This document shows, piece by piece, positions 1-10,700 of a DNA stretch of 64,000 nt. Location: NCBI GenBank assembly GCA_030248195.1, contig JASAND010026764.1, positions 30,077 to 94,076 on the forward strand, in the 5' to 3' direction. A program made the translations under genes and the position numbers. This DNA is from Trissonchulus latispiculum. Taxonomy: Eukaryota > Nematoda > Enoplea > Enoplida > Ironidae. The notes beneath the pieces were generated by a model, which was not told the DNA's origin, did no database searches, and saw only the letters and a program-made list of their open reading frames with translations. The first letter of the stretch is position 1; every line of letters starts with the position of its first letter.

Positions 1-1
1 G

Positions 2-91
2 GGGCACGAACTCCCCACCACTCTACAGGACACGCTGACCCACAAGTCCATGTTTGAGAGGAGAATTCTGGAAAGGTACGACAGTCAGTAA
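2..91 (+). CDS. Probable C-terminal exon fragment of an unidentified gene
   Basis: The window opens in a frame, read from base 2, that runs 29 codons to a TAA at 89-91. It encodes a hydrophilic end containing THKSMFERRILERYDSQ. The stretch is clearly richer in G+C than the AT-rich sequence immediately after it, as expected for an exon. I do not recognise the family. A good donor-like sequence (GGAAAG before GTACGA, near 75) lies inside it, so the exon might instead be spliced there and the stop be intronic. The start lies outside the window. Confidence 0.35.
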   Translation, partial: GHELPTTLQDTLTHKSMFERRILERYDSQ

Positions 92-120
92 AACAGCACA
101 ACCGTGGTATCAAAGATATG

Positions 121-133
121 TATTATATATATA

Positions 134-168
<35 letters not shown>
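121..168. repeat. (TA)n microsatellite
   Basis: Alternating TA tract with a few interruptions. The rest of 92-264 holds nothing recognisable. Confidence 0.9.
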
Positions 169-169
<1 letters not shown>

Positions 170-264
170 TTTACATATGTGACAGTTTAGTCAAGCGGAA
201 GCATTACGCTGACAGCACCGTTCAAAGCTCTCTGTAGATATAAATATGCAAATTAGGTAACTGT

Positions 265-1328
265 TTAAGGTGTTGGTGTTGTGCAGTGCTTTTGTGGTGA
301 TTCTTCGAAACGCTATAACTTTCACAGTTTTGGGAGTTGAAAAGAGCTTTATACATTGTTTTAAAGCTTATAATCTGTGCATTCACATGAGCTTACGAAA
401 CTAGCAAAATTAGCAAGAAAATAGCAAAAAATATCCGACATGCTGACATCTGACAGGCTGACTATAGGCCAAAAATTATTGAATATCAATTTCTCAAAAC
501 TGCAGAATCGGCCAAAATTTCTTATTGTGCCGCGATATGAAGGACATGTGGGCCGAGGGTCATTTTTTTGGATTTAGCTCAACAAGCCTCAATCCTCCAG
601 AAAATCCGGCAAATGTGCGATGACACGAAATTTCGCAACGTTGTCTTCAGTTTTCTCTCAACTGGAGATGTTTTAGCTCAAACCAAGATAAATGTCCCTC
701 CGCAATAGTGCGAGTTTTTATCCAGCCCAAAATCACGCAAATCCATTGGGTAGTTTTGGGAAATCGATGTTAAAAACAAAATAATCGCAGTTTTGCCAAA
801 ATGGTTTTTCTGCCAAATCTATAGCCAAATCTCGAATCTTGCTGCGTAGCCTAGATCAGTGGTGGGTCATAAAGGGTTAAAGCAACGTATCCCAGCTAAT
901 GGGCATTGATAAAATGGACAATTAGACCGCGTATCGATTGAGTATATAGACAAACGAAACTTGTCCTTACGATCTGGCAGTAATTTTGAAAAAACTGATT
1001 TCTTCGAAAATGGCCATTTTTTGACCCTAAAATTCGTTTTTGGCTTATACTGCCTTAACCATTAGAGATAGCTCAGAGTTTGTAAAAGCAAAAATGTTCA
1101 TTTTGGTCCCCTTTTTTCCAGCCATTATAACCAGTCCCGTGTAGCGACTACGTATTGAGAGAATAATGGCAAAAAGCAAAACTTTCTTATCTTTGCACCT
1201 AAAAACCCGGGACTGATCCCAGAATGTTAAAGAGCACTAAAATAACGTATATGGAAAGTTTCATCCACTTTCATAACGAATTAGAGCCTGGAACGTCAAA
1301 TTTACACAAAGCGATACCAGTACCTTAA
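265..1328. mobile_element. TTAA-bounded non-autonomous DNA transposon, family A copy 1
   Basis: The left end reads TTAAGGTGTTGGT and the right end ACCAGTACCTTAA, an imperfect terminal inverted repeat starting with TTAA. A second copy in opposite orientation lies at 55602-56616, with matching internal blocks such as the run around 300-420 matching 56480-56590. No open reading frame of interest is inside, so it is non-autonomous. TTAA target sites are typical of the piggyBac and Kolobok superfamilies. The termini do not start with CCC as most piggyBac ends do, so the superfamily is undecided. Confidence 0.75.
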
Positions 1329-2574
1329 AGTGGTGGTATCGTTTACCGCACTGGTGTAAACTGAAAAATTTGTAATGGCAACCTATATATTTGACCTCTT
1401 GAAAGCATTAAATAACCAAAAACTTGCATATTCTCAAAAAATGTAGCTTTCATGGTTCGGTGGTAACTCACAAATTGGAAAAATTAAAATGAAATTTTGA
1501 ACAAGGATTACTTTCGATTAAATTATGTTAGAAAGCTAAAATTTCGTATGCAAAGACAGGAATGTCTTGCCGAGGGTCATTTTTCAGCATTTTGGTTACT
1601 GTTTATCATTTCGAAAGAAAACTACCAAAAACTAACACTGACGCCATTTTTCAAAACTCAACAAGCGATATCTCAGTTGTTCTTGACTCAAACGGAAAAC
1701 TAGGAGAAATAACCCTGCAAAGGTTTTGGTCAATTTATACGTAAAATTTGAAAACACTATATTACTTGAAATGTGAGAAAACCTTGTTTAAAACTTAAAA
1801 CTCCTTCACTATTTAATCACTATTTAACGATCAACGTAATTGGTGCTTAGCTAAGTGCTGGCTTGCCATTACGAACGCGCAGCAGTGACCAAGAAGGATT
1901 GATGATTTTGTTATCGTAAAATAGTGAAACCGACTGGTTGGGGGAGGAAGAAAACGAGTGGAGTGGAGTTATTTATTTCCATATAGGTTTCTGGACACTT
2001 TGGAAGTTGTAGCGGGGGAGGCAAATAGCGTTATTTATTTTTATTTCTATTCCTCCTTCATAATTTTTCTCCCCCCCCCCCCCGCACTCTGCACGTGTAA
2101 AATATGTCTGAATGTTGCTATTATGGGTTATTTTAATTTGCCAGCTATCCACAATCATTAAATATGCATGATTGAGTGACATTAAACGAAAAATTCTATT
2201 TTCTTATAAATTTCGATTTTCGGCGGAGCGATACAGCTGCACACTGTCCGCTCACCGAAAGTAGTATGATTCGAGCCTAAAAAAATTAAAAATTTTGATT
2301 TTTTTAATTTTTTCAGTTTTTAGTATGGATTGTGTCCACTTATATTAATAATGGTAAAAAAATTCGAAAACTACTAAAAATTTGAAAAACTCGTTATCAC
2401 CATTTTCGTCAAATATATAATTTTGGTCAAAATAAAATTTTTTCATACGCGATTAAAAGTTTTATCAGCATGATTGGGAACACTAGTAAGGTCATCAAGC
2501 GATATTTCAGGTCATTGGGATTATCTGCTATTAACTTAGCTTTTAAAATACGGTAAACGATACCACCACCTTAA
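1325..2574. mobile_element. TTAA-bounded DNA transposon, family A2
   Basis: The left terminus is TTAAAGTGGTGGTATCGTTT and the right terminus is its inverted match ending ACCACCACCTTAA, an inverted repeat of about 24 bp with one mismatch. The left TTAA (1325-1328) is the same four bases that end the preceding element. The interior is AT-rich and without credible coding potential; it holds a C-tract at 2072-2084. Confidence 0.75.
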
Positions 2575-2623
2575 GCAACTAAAAACCGAAAATTCTGCAA
2601 GTGTTGAATAATATGAGTTATGT

Positions 2624-2680
2624 TTCTATTTTATTTCAAAATAACATAGTTTTATTGGAAAAAGAAAATACAGCTGTAAA
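2624..2680. repeat. Direct repeat flanking the tyrosine-recombinase element, left copy
   Basis: This roughly 57-bp block (TTTATTTCAAAATAACATAG and onward) recurs in the same orientation at 3861-3920, on the other side of the recombinase remnant. Direct repeats around a recombinase gene fit Ngaro/DIRS-type elements, but only one repeat pair is visible. Confidence 0.6.
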
Positions 2681-3757
2681 GTAAGTTGAAGTAAGTTGGA
2701 GCATTAGTCACGTGAGACGAAGAGATTGCTGACAGCGTAGAGTGATGTACATAATGTCGTCGGAGAGAGTTGGTGCTGTTCCATTTTCCATGAGTCTGAA
2801 TGCGAGCTTCAGAGACGCCTTGATTGCTGGCTTCCGTGGCAGAACCTACTCTAAAAGAATGAAGTAAGAGGTTAGGAAGTAAATGGGTTTTGGTGAGAAG
2901 CGAGCGGAAGGATGAATGGAGACGTCCGTAGCTGAGAGGAGTAGGCAAACAAGTGGTTCCACGGAGGGCAGGAAAAAGCGGATGATTCGGACCAGCGCCA
3001 GTGAGGGCTCGAGTTGGAGATAACGATGATAGAGATCGAGTGGACAATATCGGTTACCGGAAGTCTTTGAGATATAAACAGAATTTCCCTGGCGATAAGG
3101 ATCGGTTTTTGCGGACTGACTGGGTGATATGAAGAAAATCCGGAGAGGCTTCAATTTCACTGGGAGAAGGGCATAAGGCCTCCGACAGGCGGAGTGCGCC
3201 GAAATACAAAAACAAGGAAAGTGCCTGAACGAAGATTACTAAAAGTTGGGTGAGCAGAGCAGAGTCAATAAGGCATCGAATGTGAGCAGGAGTGATCGGC
3301 GGTTTCTTAGCTATCGGGCGCGCCGTGTCCCGCTGAGTCGCTTCGAAACCTAGTTTAGCCTGGGGTGAAGAAGTATGACTGTCCAGAGCAGTGATGTGAT
3401 GAGCCCAAGCGATAACACTCCAGGCAGATTCAATGTATGAGTTGGAGTGCTGGCGAATGGAAAGAACCGAAAGGTATTGGAGAACAGTAGAAAAGTAGAG
3501 ACGGAGGCAGGGAGCCAAGGTAGATGGCAATTATCGGCCCAGCTAGCGAACCGGTTAAGGGCTTGAATATAGTGAGTAGCAGTGGTAGAAGCTTTGGCAG
3601 AAACAAGAAAAGACGTCAATTTTTCTACGTCTGATGGCTGCAGGTTGGATGAAAAAGACGAGTGGAGTATTTTTGATAAGGCATAACAAAGAAGGCAGGT
3701 GAAATAAAAGATGGGTGGGATGGCGAAACAAAGATAGGGATCCGTAACTGACAACAA
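2652..3757 (-). pseudogene. Tyrosine recombinase (DIRS/Ngaro/Crypton type), frameshifted remnant
   Basis: Three overlapping minus-strand frames read in order give a tyrosine recombinase. An N-terminal SAM-like core-binding segment (ASTTATHYIQALNRFASWAD) lies near 3600-3540. A catalytic-domain start with the first arginine in YFGALRLSEAL follows near 3200-3170. The second catalytic box HSFRVGSATEASNQGVSEAR and GKWNS...RRHYV lie near 2880-2750. The R, HxxR and Y positions of the family are all visible. At least two frameshifts separate them, so the gene is dead. Such recombinases mobilise DIRS-like retrotransposons and Cryptons by strand exchange without an aspartate integrase. Flanking direct repeats favour a DIRS/Ngaro origin, but no reverse transcriptase is seen nearby, so Crypton remains possible. 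Confidence 0.75.
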
Positions 3758-3860
3758 CTTGTGTGAGTAGCTTTAGCTTTTATACTGCATTTTCAGTAGC
3801 ATATGCAAAATAGTTATGCAAATGAGATTCCGAACGTTTCCGCAAGAAAACATTTGTTAT

Positions 3861-3920
3861 TTTTTCATTTTATTTCAAAATAATATAGTTTCATTGCAAA
3901 AAGAAAATACAGATGCAAAG
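3861..3920. repeat. Direct repeat flanking the tyrosine-recombinase element, right copy
   Basis: Same orientation and about 85 percent alike by eye to 2624-2680. See that entry. Confidence 0.6.
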
Positions 3921-5500
3921 AACAAAGAGCAAAAATGTGCTTAAGTTGCTATGATGTATCGTGCACCGTGCCGATAAGTTAATTATTCGCACGGAGGCAT
4001 GGACCTAAACTAATTTGCTACATCATGCAGTGCCCTGCATAGCGCAGCAGTGTGTAAAGCTGAGTTCCAACCTAGACAGCTCCGCTGCACATCAAAAAAG
4101 GTCTCCAAGACGCGGCAATTTAAGTGCCAGTTAATCTTAACAAGTTGGCTCCGAAAAGGGGCAATATTCCTTAGCGGACCTGTACGTAAAAAGTTCAGGT
4201 AGAAATGCTCAAAAATCGTTTCGATATATCACATGTTTCTAGTTCTATATAAATTCAAATTAGAGACGAATACTATTCAGTTTACTGTTTGTCTTCGGCA
4301 AGTTGAGCTGAACAGCACAGTTCAGCTACTTTGGTTGCCGACAGTTGAAATAAACTTTTCGCGCTAGTGTAGTGTCAAGTTGCATTAGCACTGTAATATC
4401 TAGTATTGTTGTTTCGATAGTACCGCTGGTAGCGCCTTGTGAAAATTCTGTTGCCAACCAGGACTTTCATGAGATCTCGATTTTTGGTGTAATTTTGTTG
4501 AGAAACATAAAAGAAGAGTTTAAGGATTGAATTTCAGTGAAAACTTAATGTGCCTGTGTGCAGCTCTCAAGCTCCACTTATGCACCCAAAAATATACAAC
4601 CGTGTGGGTTGCTGACAGTTGACAACTGCGAGAAGACTGTAAATTCTGCCGCTTATATAGCTCCTAATCTAATTTGCATAAGCGACTTCCTCAAAAAGCG
4701 TCTTATACTAGTCCTGTGTTGAAGATAGGGCTTCGATGGGCTGCAACAAAGATAATACACGCAAAACATAAAGAACTCTCACTTTATATATTATGTTTCA
4801 GCTGAAGCATCACAGAATCAAGTTCCATTAGTTTACTGTCAAGCTTCATTTGTGGCTTGTTTCGCTTCTAAGTACTTTACAACACGACTTTGACTGCATT
4901 CAGAGATTTATGCAGCGTCGTACGGGAAGCCCTCATGCGTGGCACTCATGCCACACACTCGGAGCTTCCCCACGGCGTACGTGTAAATTTCTGAATGCAC
5001 GCAGAGCCGTGCAATATAGTATACTTGAAGTTCAAAAAAATGACCAAACCTTGATATAATCATATGGTCAGAAATATTAAAAGCTGGTTTCAACAATGTT
5101 TACTGTCAGCTGTGACCACACATATGCGAGTTCGATTACAAACGAAGCCCACATATGCCTTGCCCTGTGCTTCGCTTTCTAGTGTACACCCAACTCCCTG
5201 AGATGCTTGCTGGTACTGCCCAAATTTGAATATACTTGTATTATTATTTCAGTATTGTCGCCAAGTTTAAGTCTAGAAAACCTTCAACTCAAGACATAGC
5301 CGCAGAACAGAAGATTTCAGAAGAAAACGTGAAAAGTCCCTGACAATCACTTTACCAGGTTGTATACCGAAGAAAAAATCCACAAAAACAATGTTTAGTG
5401 GTCTGTCAGATTTGCAATGAAGTTAAAGTAAATTTCATGAAAGAGTTATGCGGAGCTAAACGATTTATCGCTTGCAAATTGTGCTATCCTACACTACTCC
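3921..5500. other. Intergenic sequence without recognised gene
   Basis: No credible reading frame. The one structure that stands out is the long hairpin at 4895-4999. A segment near 4611-4650 (TTGCTGACAGTTGACAACTG) recurs at 47340-47375 just before another transposon, so it is an old dispersed repeat. Confidence 0.5.
4895..4999. other. Long imperfect hairpin (about 105 nt)
   Basis: The base pairs TGCATTCAGAGATTTA with TAAATTTCTGAATGCA (one mismatch). A middle block pairs GTACGGGAAGC-like with GCTTCCCCACGGCGTAC-like sequence with bulges. The tip is a perfect GTGGCA / TGCCAC stem with a 4-nt loop. Size and shape resemble a miRNA precursor, but a small inverted-repeat element would look the same. 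Confidence 0.5.
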
Positions 5501-5871
5501 CTAAAAAATTATAGATTACAGTGCAAAGCATTACGAAAAGCATTCATGGAAAATTGTTTTCTGGCAGCCAGAAGGATGAAGTCCCGCGGCATATTTCCGC
5601 AACGTTGACTGATGCCCAATTTCAGGAGTTGGTTTCGAAGGTAACCAAATCAGCTGCTGAGGCAGAAAGAAGTGAAGAAATTCGTCGCCGTTCTGCCGCT
5701 GGTGAAGAAGACCTTACAATCCGAAATGGCCAGATTTCAAGGTGAAGAAGCGACCAGAGTCGACATCTGTCAGCGAGAATAATGACGCCCCCGCCTCTGG
5801 GCCAGATAATGTCCCGGAAAACTAAGCCGGCCCAGTCAACGCCGGTGCTTGTCCTCCTATTGCCTAAAATT

Positions 5872-6621
5872 TTTACTGTTTAACGCACGTGGTTTACGTA
5901 ACAAATTATATCAGTTGCAATATTGTGTTGAAAATGAGCCAAATTCTATAATTCTATAACTGAAACATTTTTAGACTCAAACTTTGTTGACGCTAATTTA
6001 GGTTTTGTTAGACAACATGAAATTCTAAGAGCAGATGACGCGGTGAGGGGTCATGGAGGGGGGTTATGGTGCTGGCACCAAGAATGTTTAAAGTCTCTTA
6101 TTAAACGGACAGTTACCAATGCCTATTATGAACTATTACTGATATCAGTGTATTACTATAATTTAATGGTTTGTCAGGTTTGCATTGTATAGCGTACTCC
6201 TAGCGCAAACAAAGCTACATCTATTGAGTCTTTAACCAGAGAAATCATGGAATTTGACCGTGTACAATGTCCCATCTATATTATGGGGGATTTTAATATG
6301 CCTAATATAAATTGGACGAATAATATTGTACCTGTTAATAGTGAAGATGCAATATTTTATGAGACTATGCTTGAGCTTGGTTATTGTCAATTTATTGACG
6401 AACCCACCCTTCAGGGTGGAAATGTGCTTGATTTAGTTTTCTGTAATGAGCCGTCTATAGGTGGTAGTACTGTTGATGGTGCACTTGACATATCCGATCA
6501 TTTTGTTGTCTCTGGTTATCTTGGACCTTTTGATCTTGATTTAGTCAAACAAAATCTTGCAAAACTGAATTTTCGTAGTCAATTTTGATGGAATAGCTAC
6601 TTTTCTAAGTGAAATTAATTG
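5872..6621 (+). pseudogene. LINE endonuclease domain (APE type)
   Basis: The reading starts near 5872 with a typical endonuclease N-terminus (RGLRNKLYQLQYCV, then ITETFLDSNF). After a frame change it continues as an open stretch at 6247-6588 with GDFNMPNINW and ISDHFVVSGYL, the GDFN and SDH boxes of APE-like endonucleases that nick target DNA for target-primed reverse transcription. The frame goes on to about 6620, where a short repeat interrupts it. Dead by stops and frameshifts. Confidence 0.85.
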
Positions 6622-6888
6622 AAATTGAAATTAATCTGTCGAGCAAGCTCTGATTAGGTTTCAGCCATCCTAGTTGTGCTTGACATGCGGGGGTCAACAA
6701 TGGTTGGCTTTACAATCAGTGTTGACCTGGGTGCAACTGTAATAACCGTACGTCTGACTGGCTTGGGGGTCATGTTTCTGTCCTTGACCTTCGCTTCTAC
6801 GCTTCTTGTCCGATTTTAAACGGTCTGCGGAGAGCAACAACTTAATGGCCACTTTGTGTGCCGCTGTTGCTAGGCCCTTCTCAAAAAA
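6622..6888 (+). mobile_element. Short structured repeat (SINE-like, family S) inserted in the LINE
   Basis: A block sharing long stretches with 44385-44680, beginning with TCGAGC...TAGGTTTCAGCCATCC and ending in a short A-run, interrupts the LINE frame. The LINE reading ...SEIN before the insertion resumes as WNTYLN... immediately after it, so the borders are precise. GGTCAACA at 6692-6699 pairs with TGTTGACC at 6720-6727. No clear tRNA or 5S promoter boxes were found, so the RNA ancestor is unknown. Confidence 0.65.
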
Positions 6889-8940
6889 ATTGGAATACTT
6901 ATTTAAATACCGCTAATGACATTAATTCTACGTGGACTTTGTTCAGAAATAACCTGCATGAATGTTTTGCACGTTTTGTGTCTGTTTGAAAATCAGACAA
7001 CTCTCCAAAACAAATATGGTCGCGCCAAACTGGAAATGCACATAAGTTTCAGCTAAGACTGCATCGTAAATTTAAGGCCAATCCAACGAATAAAAACAAA
7101 AAACGTTTGATTGAAGCTGCCAAAAAGACTCGCAGAATGAAGCGGGGTGGTTTTTTTCAAGCAGAAAAGAAAATTGTTGATTCTAAAAACGAAAACTTGC
7201 TTTGGTCATACATTAGGGCAAAAGTTAGCCCGCAATCAAATATTCCGGTACTAAAAGTGGGTGAATTGTTGCGAACGACAAAGAAAAATCAACTGCATTC
7301 AATGAATATTTTGCCTCTGTTTTCGCCTTTGATAACGGAAATAACCTGCATTTCCTATGCCGCACAAACAATGGTCTTGATATTTGCAATTTCGGCACAG
7401 AACACATCTGCAAGCACATAAAAAGGTTAAAACTAAAGCATAGATTTGGACCGGATGGGATCCCACAGTTTTTCTGGTTAAGTTTGCAGACTACCTGGCC
7501 TTTCCTCTTTCAAAAGTTGTTAAGTTCAGATTTAAAACGTCCACACTTCCTTCTGAATGGAAGTGTGCAAACGTTATTCTAATTCACAAAAAGGGTTGTA
7601 AATTTAACGTGGCAAACTATAGACCTATCAGTTTGTTGTGCTCTTGCTCTAAAGTAATGGAATCAGTAGTTGATGAAGCACTTTCCTTGCACTTAAATTC
7701 AAGCTCCCTGATATCTACAAATCAATATGGTTTTCGTTCAAACCGATCTACTATAACTCAATTTCTGCAGACACTAAATGAATGGACTTTCTATCTAGAA
7801 GACAAAAAATTTGTTGATGTTCTGTACATGGACATTGCCAAAGCTTTTGATTCAGTCTCCCATAAAAAATTGGTAGCTAAACTAAACGCATACGGAATTT
7901 CTGGTAAATTTTAGATTGGTTAACATTCCAGGCAGCAGTTTGTTGAAATTCAAACAGCCAAGTCAGACAATGGGGATGTAATTTCTGGAGTTCCACAAGG
8001 AAGTATTGTGGGACCCAGACTGTTATTGATTTATATAAATGATATTGAAGACTGTCTTGTATCAATGTCGGCGAAAATTTCTGCAGATGACACTAAATTC
8101 TATCTTGCTTGTGCACACCCTATTGCATGTAATTATGTTCAAGATGATATTAACAGTAGTGTTCAGTGGACTGCTGTAAATCAGCTTGGTGTTGCGTTTC
8201 AGAAATGTTGTATTCTGCATTTAGGCTACAATAATCCTAATATGGCGTATTATTTTAACTGTTAAATGATAAAGATAAAATGAAAGACTTGGGAGTTCTT
8301 TTCTCAGATAATTTAAAATCATCAGCCCATTGCGTTCAAATTGCTAAATCTGCTTTTGTAATGATGATTTTAGAAATGATTTTTAGAAAGTTTCAGTCCA
8401 AATCTATCCCCTTTCTGTAAAACAATACAAAACTTTTATTCGTAGCAAGATACGATATGCTAGCGAAGTATGGAATCCATACCTTGGCAAAGACATAGAT
8501 CTAATTGAAATGATCCAGAGATTGTTTACAAGACGTCTCCCAGAGCTTAAAAACTTGTCACACCCGGAACGTTTGAAAAGAACGAACCTGGAACCATTAG
8601 CAGAACGACGAACTCGCAAACATCTTGTAATGGTATATAAAATCATTCATAGAGCAGTTGAATTAAATTTTTAAAATTTCTTTACTTTAAATCAAGGGGG
8701 TCAAACCAGAGGCCACTCACTAAACTTTTAGTGGGCCATAACCGTTTGGATGTAAGAAAGCATTTTTCTCACAAAGAGTTGTCAGGTATTGGAACTCTCT
8801 CCCCGAAAATGTCGTACATTCTTCGTCTGTAGCTTCTTTTAAACACTGCATTAATAGAAACATCCAATTTTCTGTTGGTGCAGGGGGTCGGGTAATTGCA
8901 GTCGACCATCGGCCCAACCCGTCTGCTTCCAGTCCTCATT
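6889..8940 (+). pseudogene. LINE reverse transcriptase and C-terminal region
   Basis: The segment starts with the continuation of the interrupted frame, then a lysine-rich linker. RT motifs follow in order: NYRPISLLC at about 7612, QYGFRSNRST, YMDIAKAFDSVSH, GVPQGSIVGPRLLLIYINDI at about 7990-8045, and the catalytic SADDTKFY at about 8080-8105. Downstream frames give RRLPELKNLSHPERLKRTNL and, near 8750-8870, a conserved tail with RYWNSLPENVVHSSSVASF. At least four frame changes or stops are present. The YADD-type aspartates are intact as ADD. Confidence 0.88.
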
Positions 8941-9075
8941 ATTATTAATATGTTGCCTGTTTGTTAGTTACGGTATCATGCGCTGGTTATATCTTATTCT
9001 TTATTAATACTTTTAGTTGTTATTGATTTGTGCTGGCTGGTATTAAACTCATTCATTCATTCATTCTTTCAGAAA

Positions 9076-9489
9076 TTAATTTTTAATCCTGCTGGTTTTA
9101 AATTTGTTTAATCGTTCCCATTTAATCTTTGAAGAAATAGGGACCTTTAATAGAAATGACTATGCCCTGTTATACTTTAGTTTCCTTAAAGCTGGGCGTA
9201 AACATAACGATGAGGATATTGGGTTACAGGTTAACTATGCTGAATTTAAGATCTATCCCATCCTATGTTTGATGTCTGACATAAAAAAGAAGCTGTGTGT
9301 GATTTTGCAAGCAAATTTGATCGTGAAGCGTTTAAGCTGACGGCTTTCACGCCATTAATGGAACATTGACATAACATTATTTAGCTAAATTTCCAAGTTC
9401 TAAAAATGGACTACGCTAGACACGGATTCAAACCTTCATGTATCCAAAAGGCCAAGCTGCGAGAAGTGGTCGTCAAATAGGGGTGCTTT
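9076..9489. other. Sequence between LINE and 4.7-kb element; one unassigned open frame
   Basis: A 78-codon plus-strand frame at 9104-9340 (FEEIGTFNRNDYALLYFSF) has protein-like composition but no motif I recognise. It could be a fragment of another element. A tRNA-promoter-like GGTTTGAATCC on the minus strand lies near 9424-9434. Confidence 0.25.
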
Positions 9490-10025
9490 CATTGACGCGA
9501 CATAGCAAAGACGCGACATGGCTATAGCGCGACATCTCAGTTTCGCGCATTAGCGAAGGCGCGACAATCACTTTATATGGTTTATGCGACAACCACTCTG
9601 TGAATTTCATGGTTTTATACTTCTCTGGCTTAGTTTCACCAAACATTGAACACTGTAGCTGAACTTCGCAATTATTAAATATATTCAGAAATTTGCAACA
9701 ATAATCTGCATGCTAAAATTAATTATCTGAATGTGAATCTAACCTGAACTCAATTAACAGAACTTAATTAACTATTAACTATTAATAACTGTTAGCTAGG
9801 TCCAACTCAGAGGTATACTTTCACACAAATAACAAGAACAGCATTGTTCATTCAAAAACTATAACAACAAAACGTAACAGCAAATAGAGCTCATGTTTGA
9901 GATCCAGATTGAGCGATTAAAAGCAACAAGTTTTGCAAATCAAAAATTAAACAGATTGTAAAGTGCGCAGAAATTTGGTTTGTCAGAAGAACATTGAACT
10001 TTCAGCCAATCTGTTTAATTCTTGA

Positions 10026-10700
10026 TTAAGCTTCAATACAGTTCTGAGATAAAAGTTTAGTCATCGTCCCGGTATTGCAAATCCTGCAGTCCTCCAATGG
10101 CTGATTCGGATTTAGAGCCTCCAAATATTGTCCCGGATTAATGTTACCTACGTACTGAATTTTTAAACCTGGCTGAGGGAGTTGCGCTGCCTGCGGATCA
10201 CCAACTATAGCCTGCATTTCTGCAATGACTGCCTGACCTTCTTCATTTCCGCCAGCAGGCACACCAGGAAGTTCCACAGCCATCTGGCCTCCGCCGTTCG
10301 CACCAGGAACCATCTCATCTCCGTCGACCGCACCAGGAACCATCTGACCTCCGTCGACCGCACCGGGAACCATCTGACCTTTGCCGTTCGCACCAGGAAC
10401 CATCTGACCTCCGTCGACCGCACCGGGAACCAGCTGACCTCCGTCGACCGCACCGGGAACCATCTGACCTCCGCCGTTCGCACCAGGAACCATCTGACCT
10501 CCGTCGACCGCACCGGGAACGCTCGCTGTACACACCTCCAATATATCTGTTCCCCCCGCTGTTTATCCTTACGGTGGAGAAAACCATTTAAGCAAATTAA
10601 ATTTCCACCATAGTTAGACGGAACTAACTCGGCCATCTCCCTTAACAAAAGCAAAAGTATATTAGCAAAACGAATAGAAAGTTGACCGAGGAAAATCATT
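10026..10700 (-). pseudogene. FLYWCH-like zinc finger fragment joined to a 30-bp tandem repeat
   Basis: The minus-strand frame from 10699 contains, at residues 24-56, ELVPSNYGGNLICLNGF and HRKDKQRGEQIYWRC. This is the first half of a FLYWCH zinc finger, a DNA/protein-binding fold found in Mutator-type transposons and host chromatin factors. The second half (the next C and the paired H residues) is absent: the sequence runs into eight 30-bp repeats. In this frame the repeats read VRSTEVRWF-like. In another minus frame (10541-10026) they read MVPGAVDGGQ-like and continue into a unique 70-residue end with DCRICNTGTMTKLL. Either a frameshift or splicing would join the finger to the Gly/Pro repeat frame. 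Probably a decayed or multi-exon transposon gene. Confidence 0.55.
10290..10530 (-). repeat. 30-bp tandem repeat, about 8 units
   Basis: Units follow the pattern GGTTCCTGGTGCGGTCGACG plus ten more bases, alternating between two variants (GTCGACC versus CCGTTCG). The repeats have no stop in three minus frames and one plus frame, giving decapeptide repeats such as MVPGAVDGGQ on the minus strand. Confidence 0.9.

Larger units (their letters stand above)
5500..9075 (+). mobile_element. Degenerate non-LTR retrotransposon (LINE, CR1/Jockey-like)
   Basis: In order on the plus strand it holds a short ORF1-like segment (5521-5745), an apurinic endonuclease domain, a reverse transcriptase, and a C-terminal region typical of CR1/Jockey-group elements. 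A 3' end with tandem CATT units lies at about 9050-9070. Several stops and frameshifts break the frame. A 267-bp repeat is inserted between endonuclease and reverse transcriptase. The domain order and microsatellite-like tail point to the CR1/Jockey group; the exact clade needs alignment. Confidence 0.9.

Noticed and set aside
10182..10613. 143-codon plus-strand frame over the 30-bp repeats
   Set aside because: Complement of the minus-strand repeat; the unique ends are protein-like only on the minus strand.
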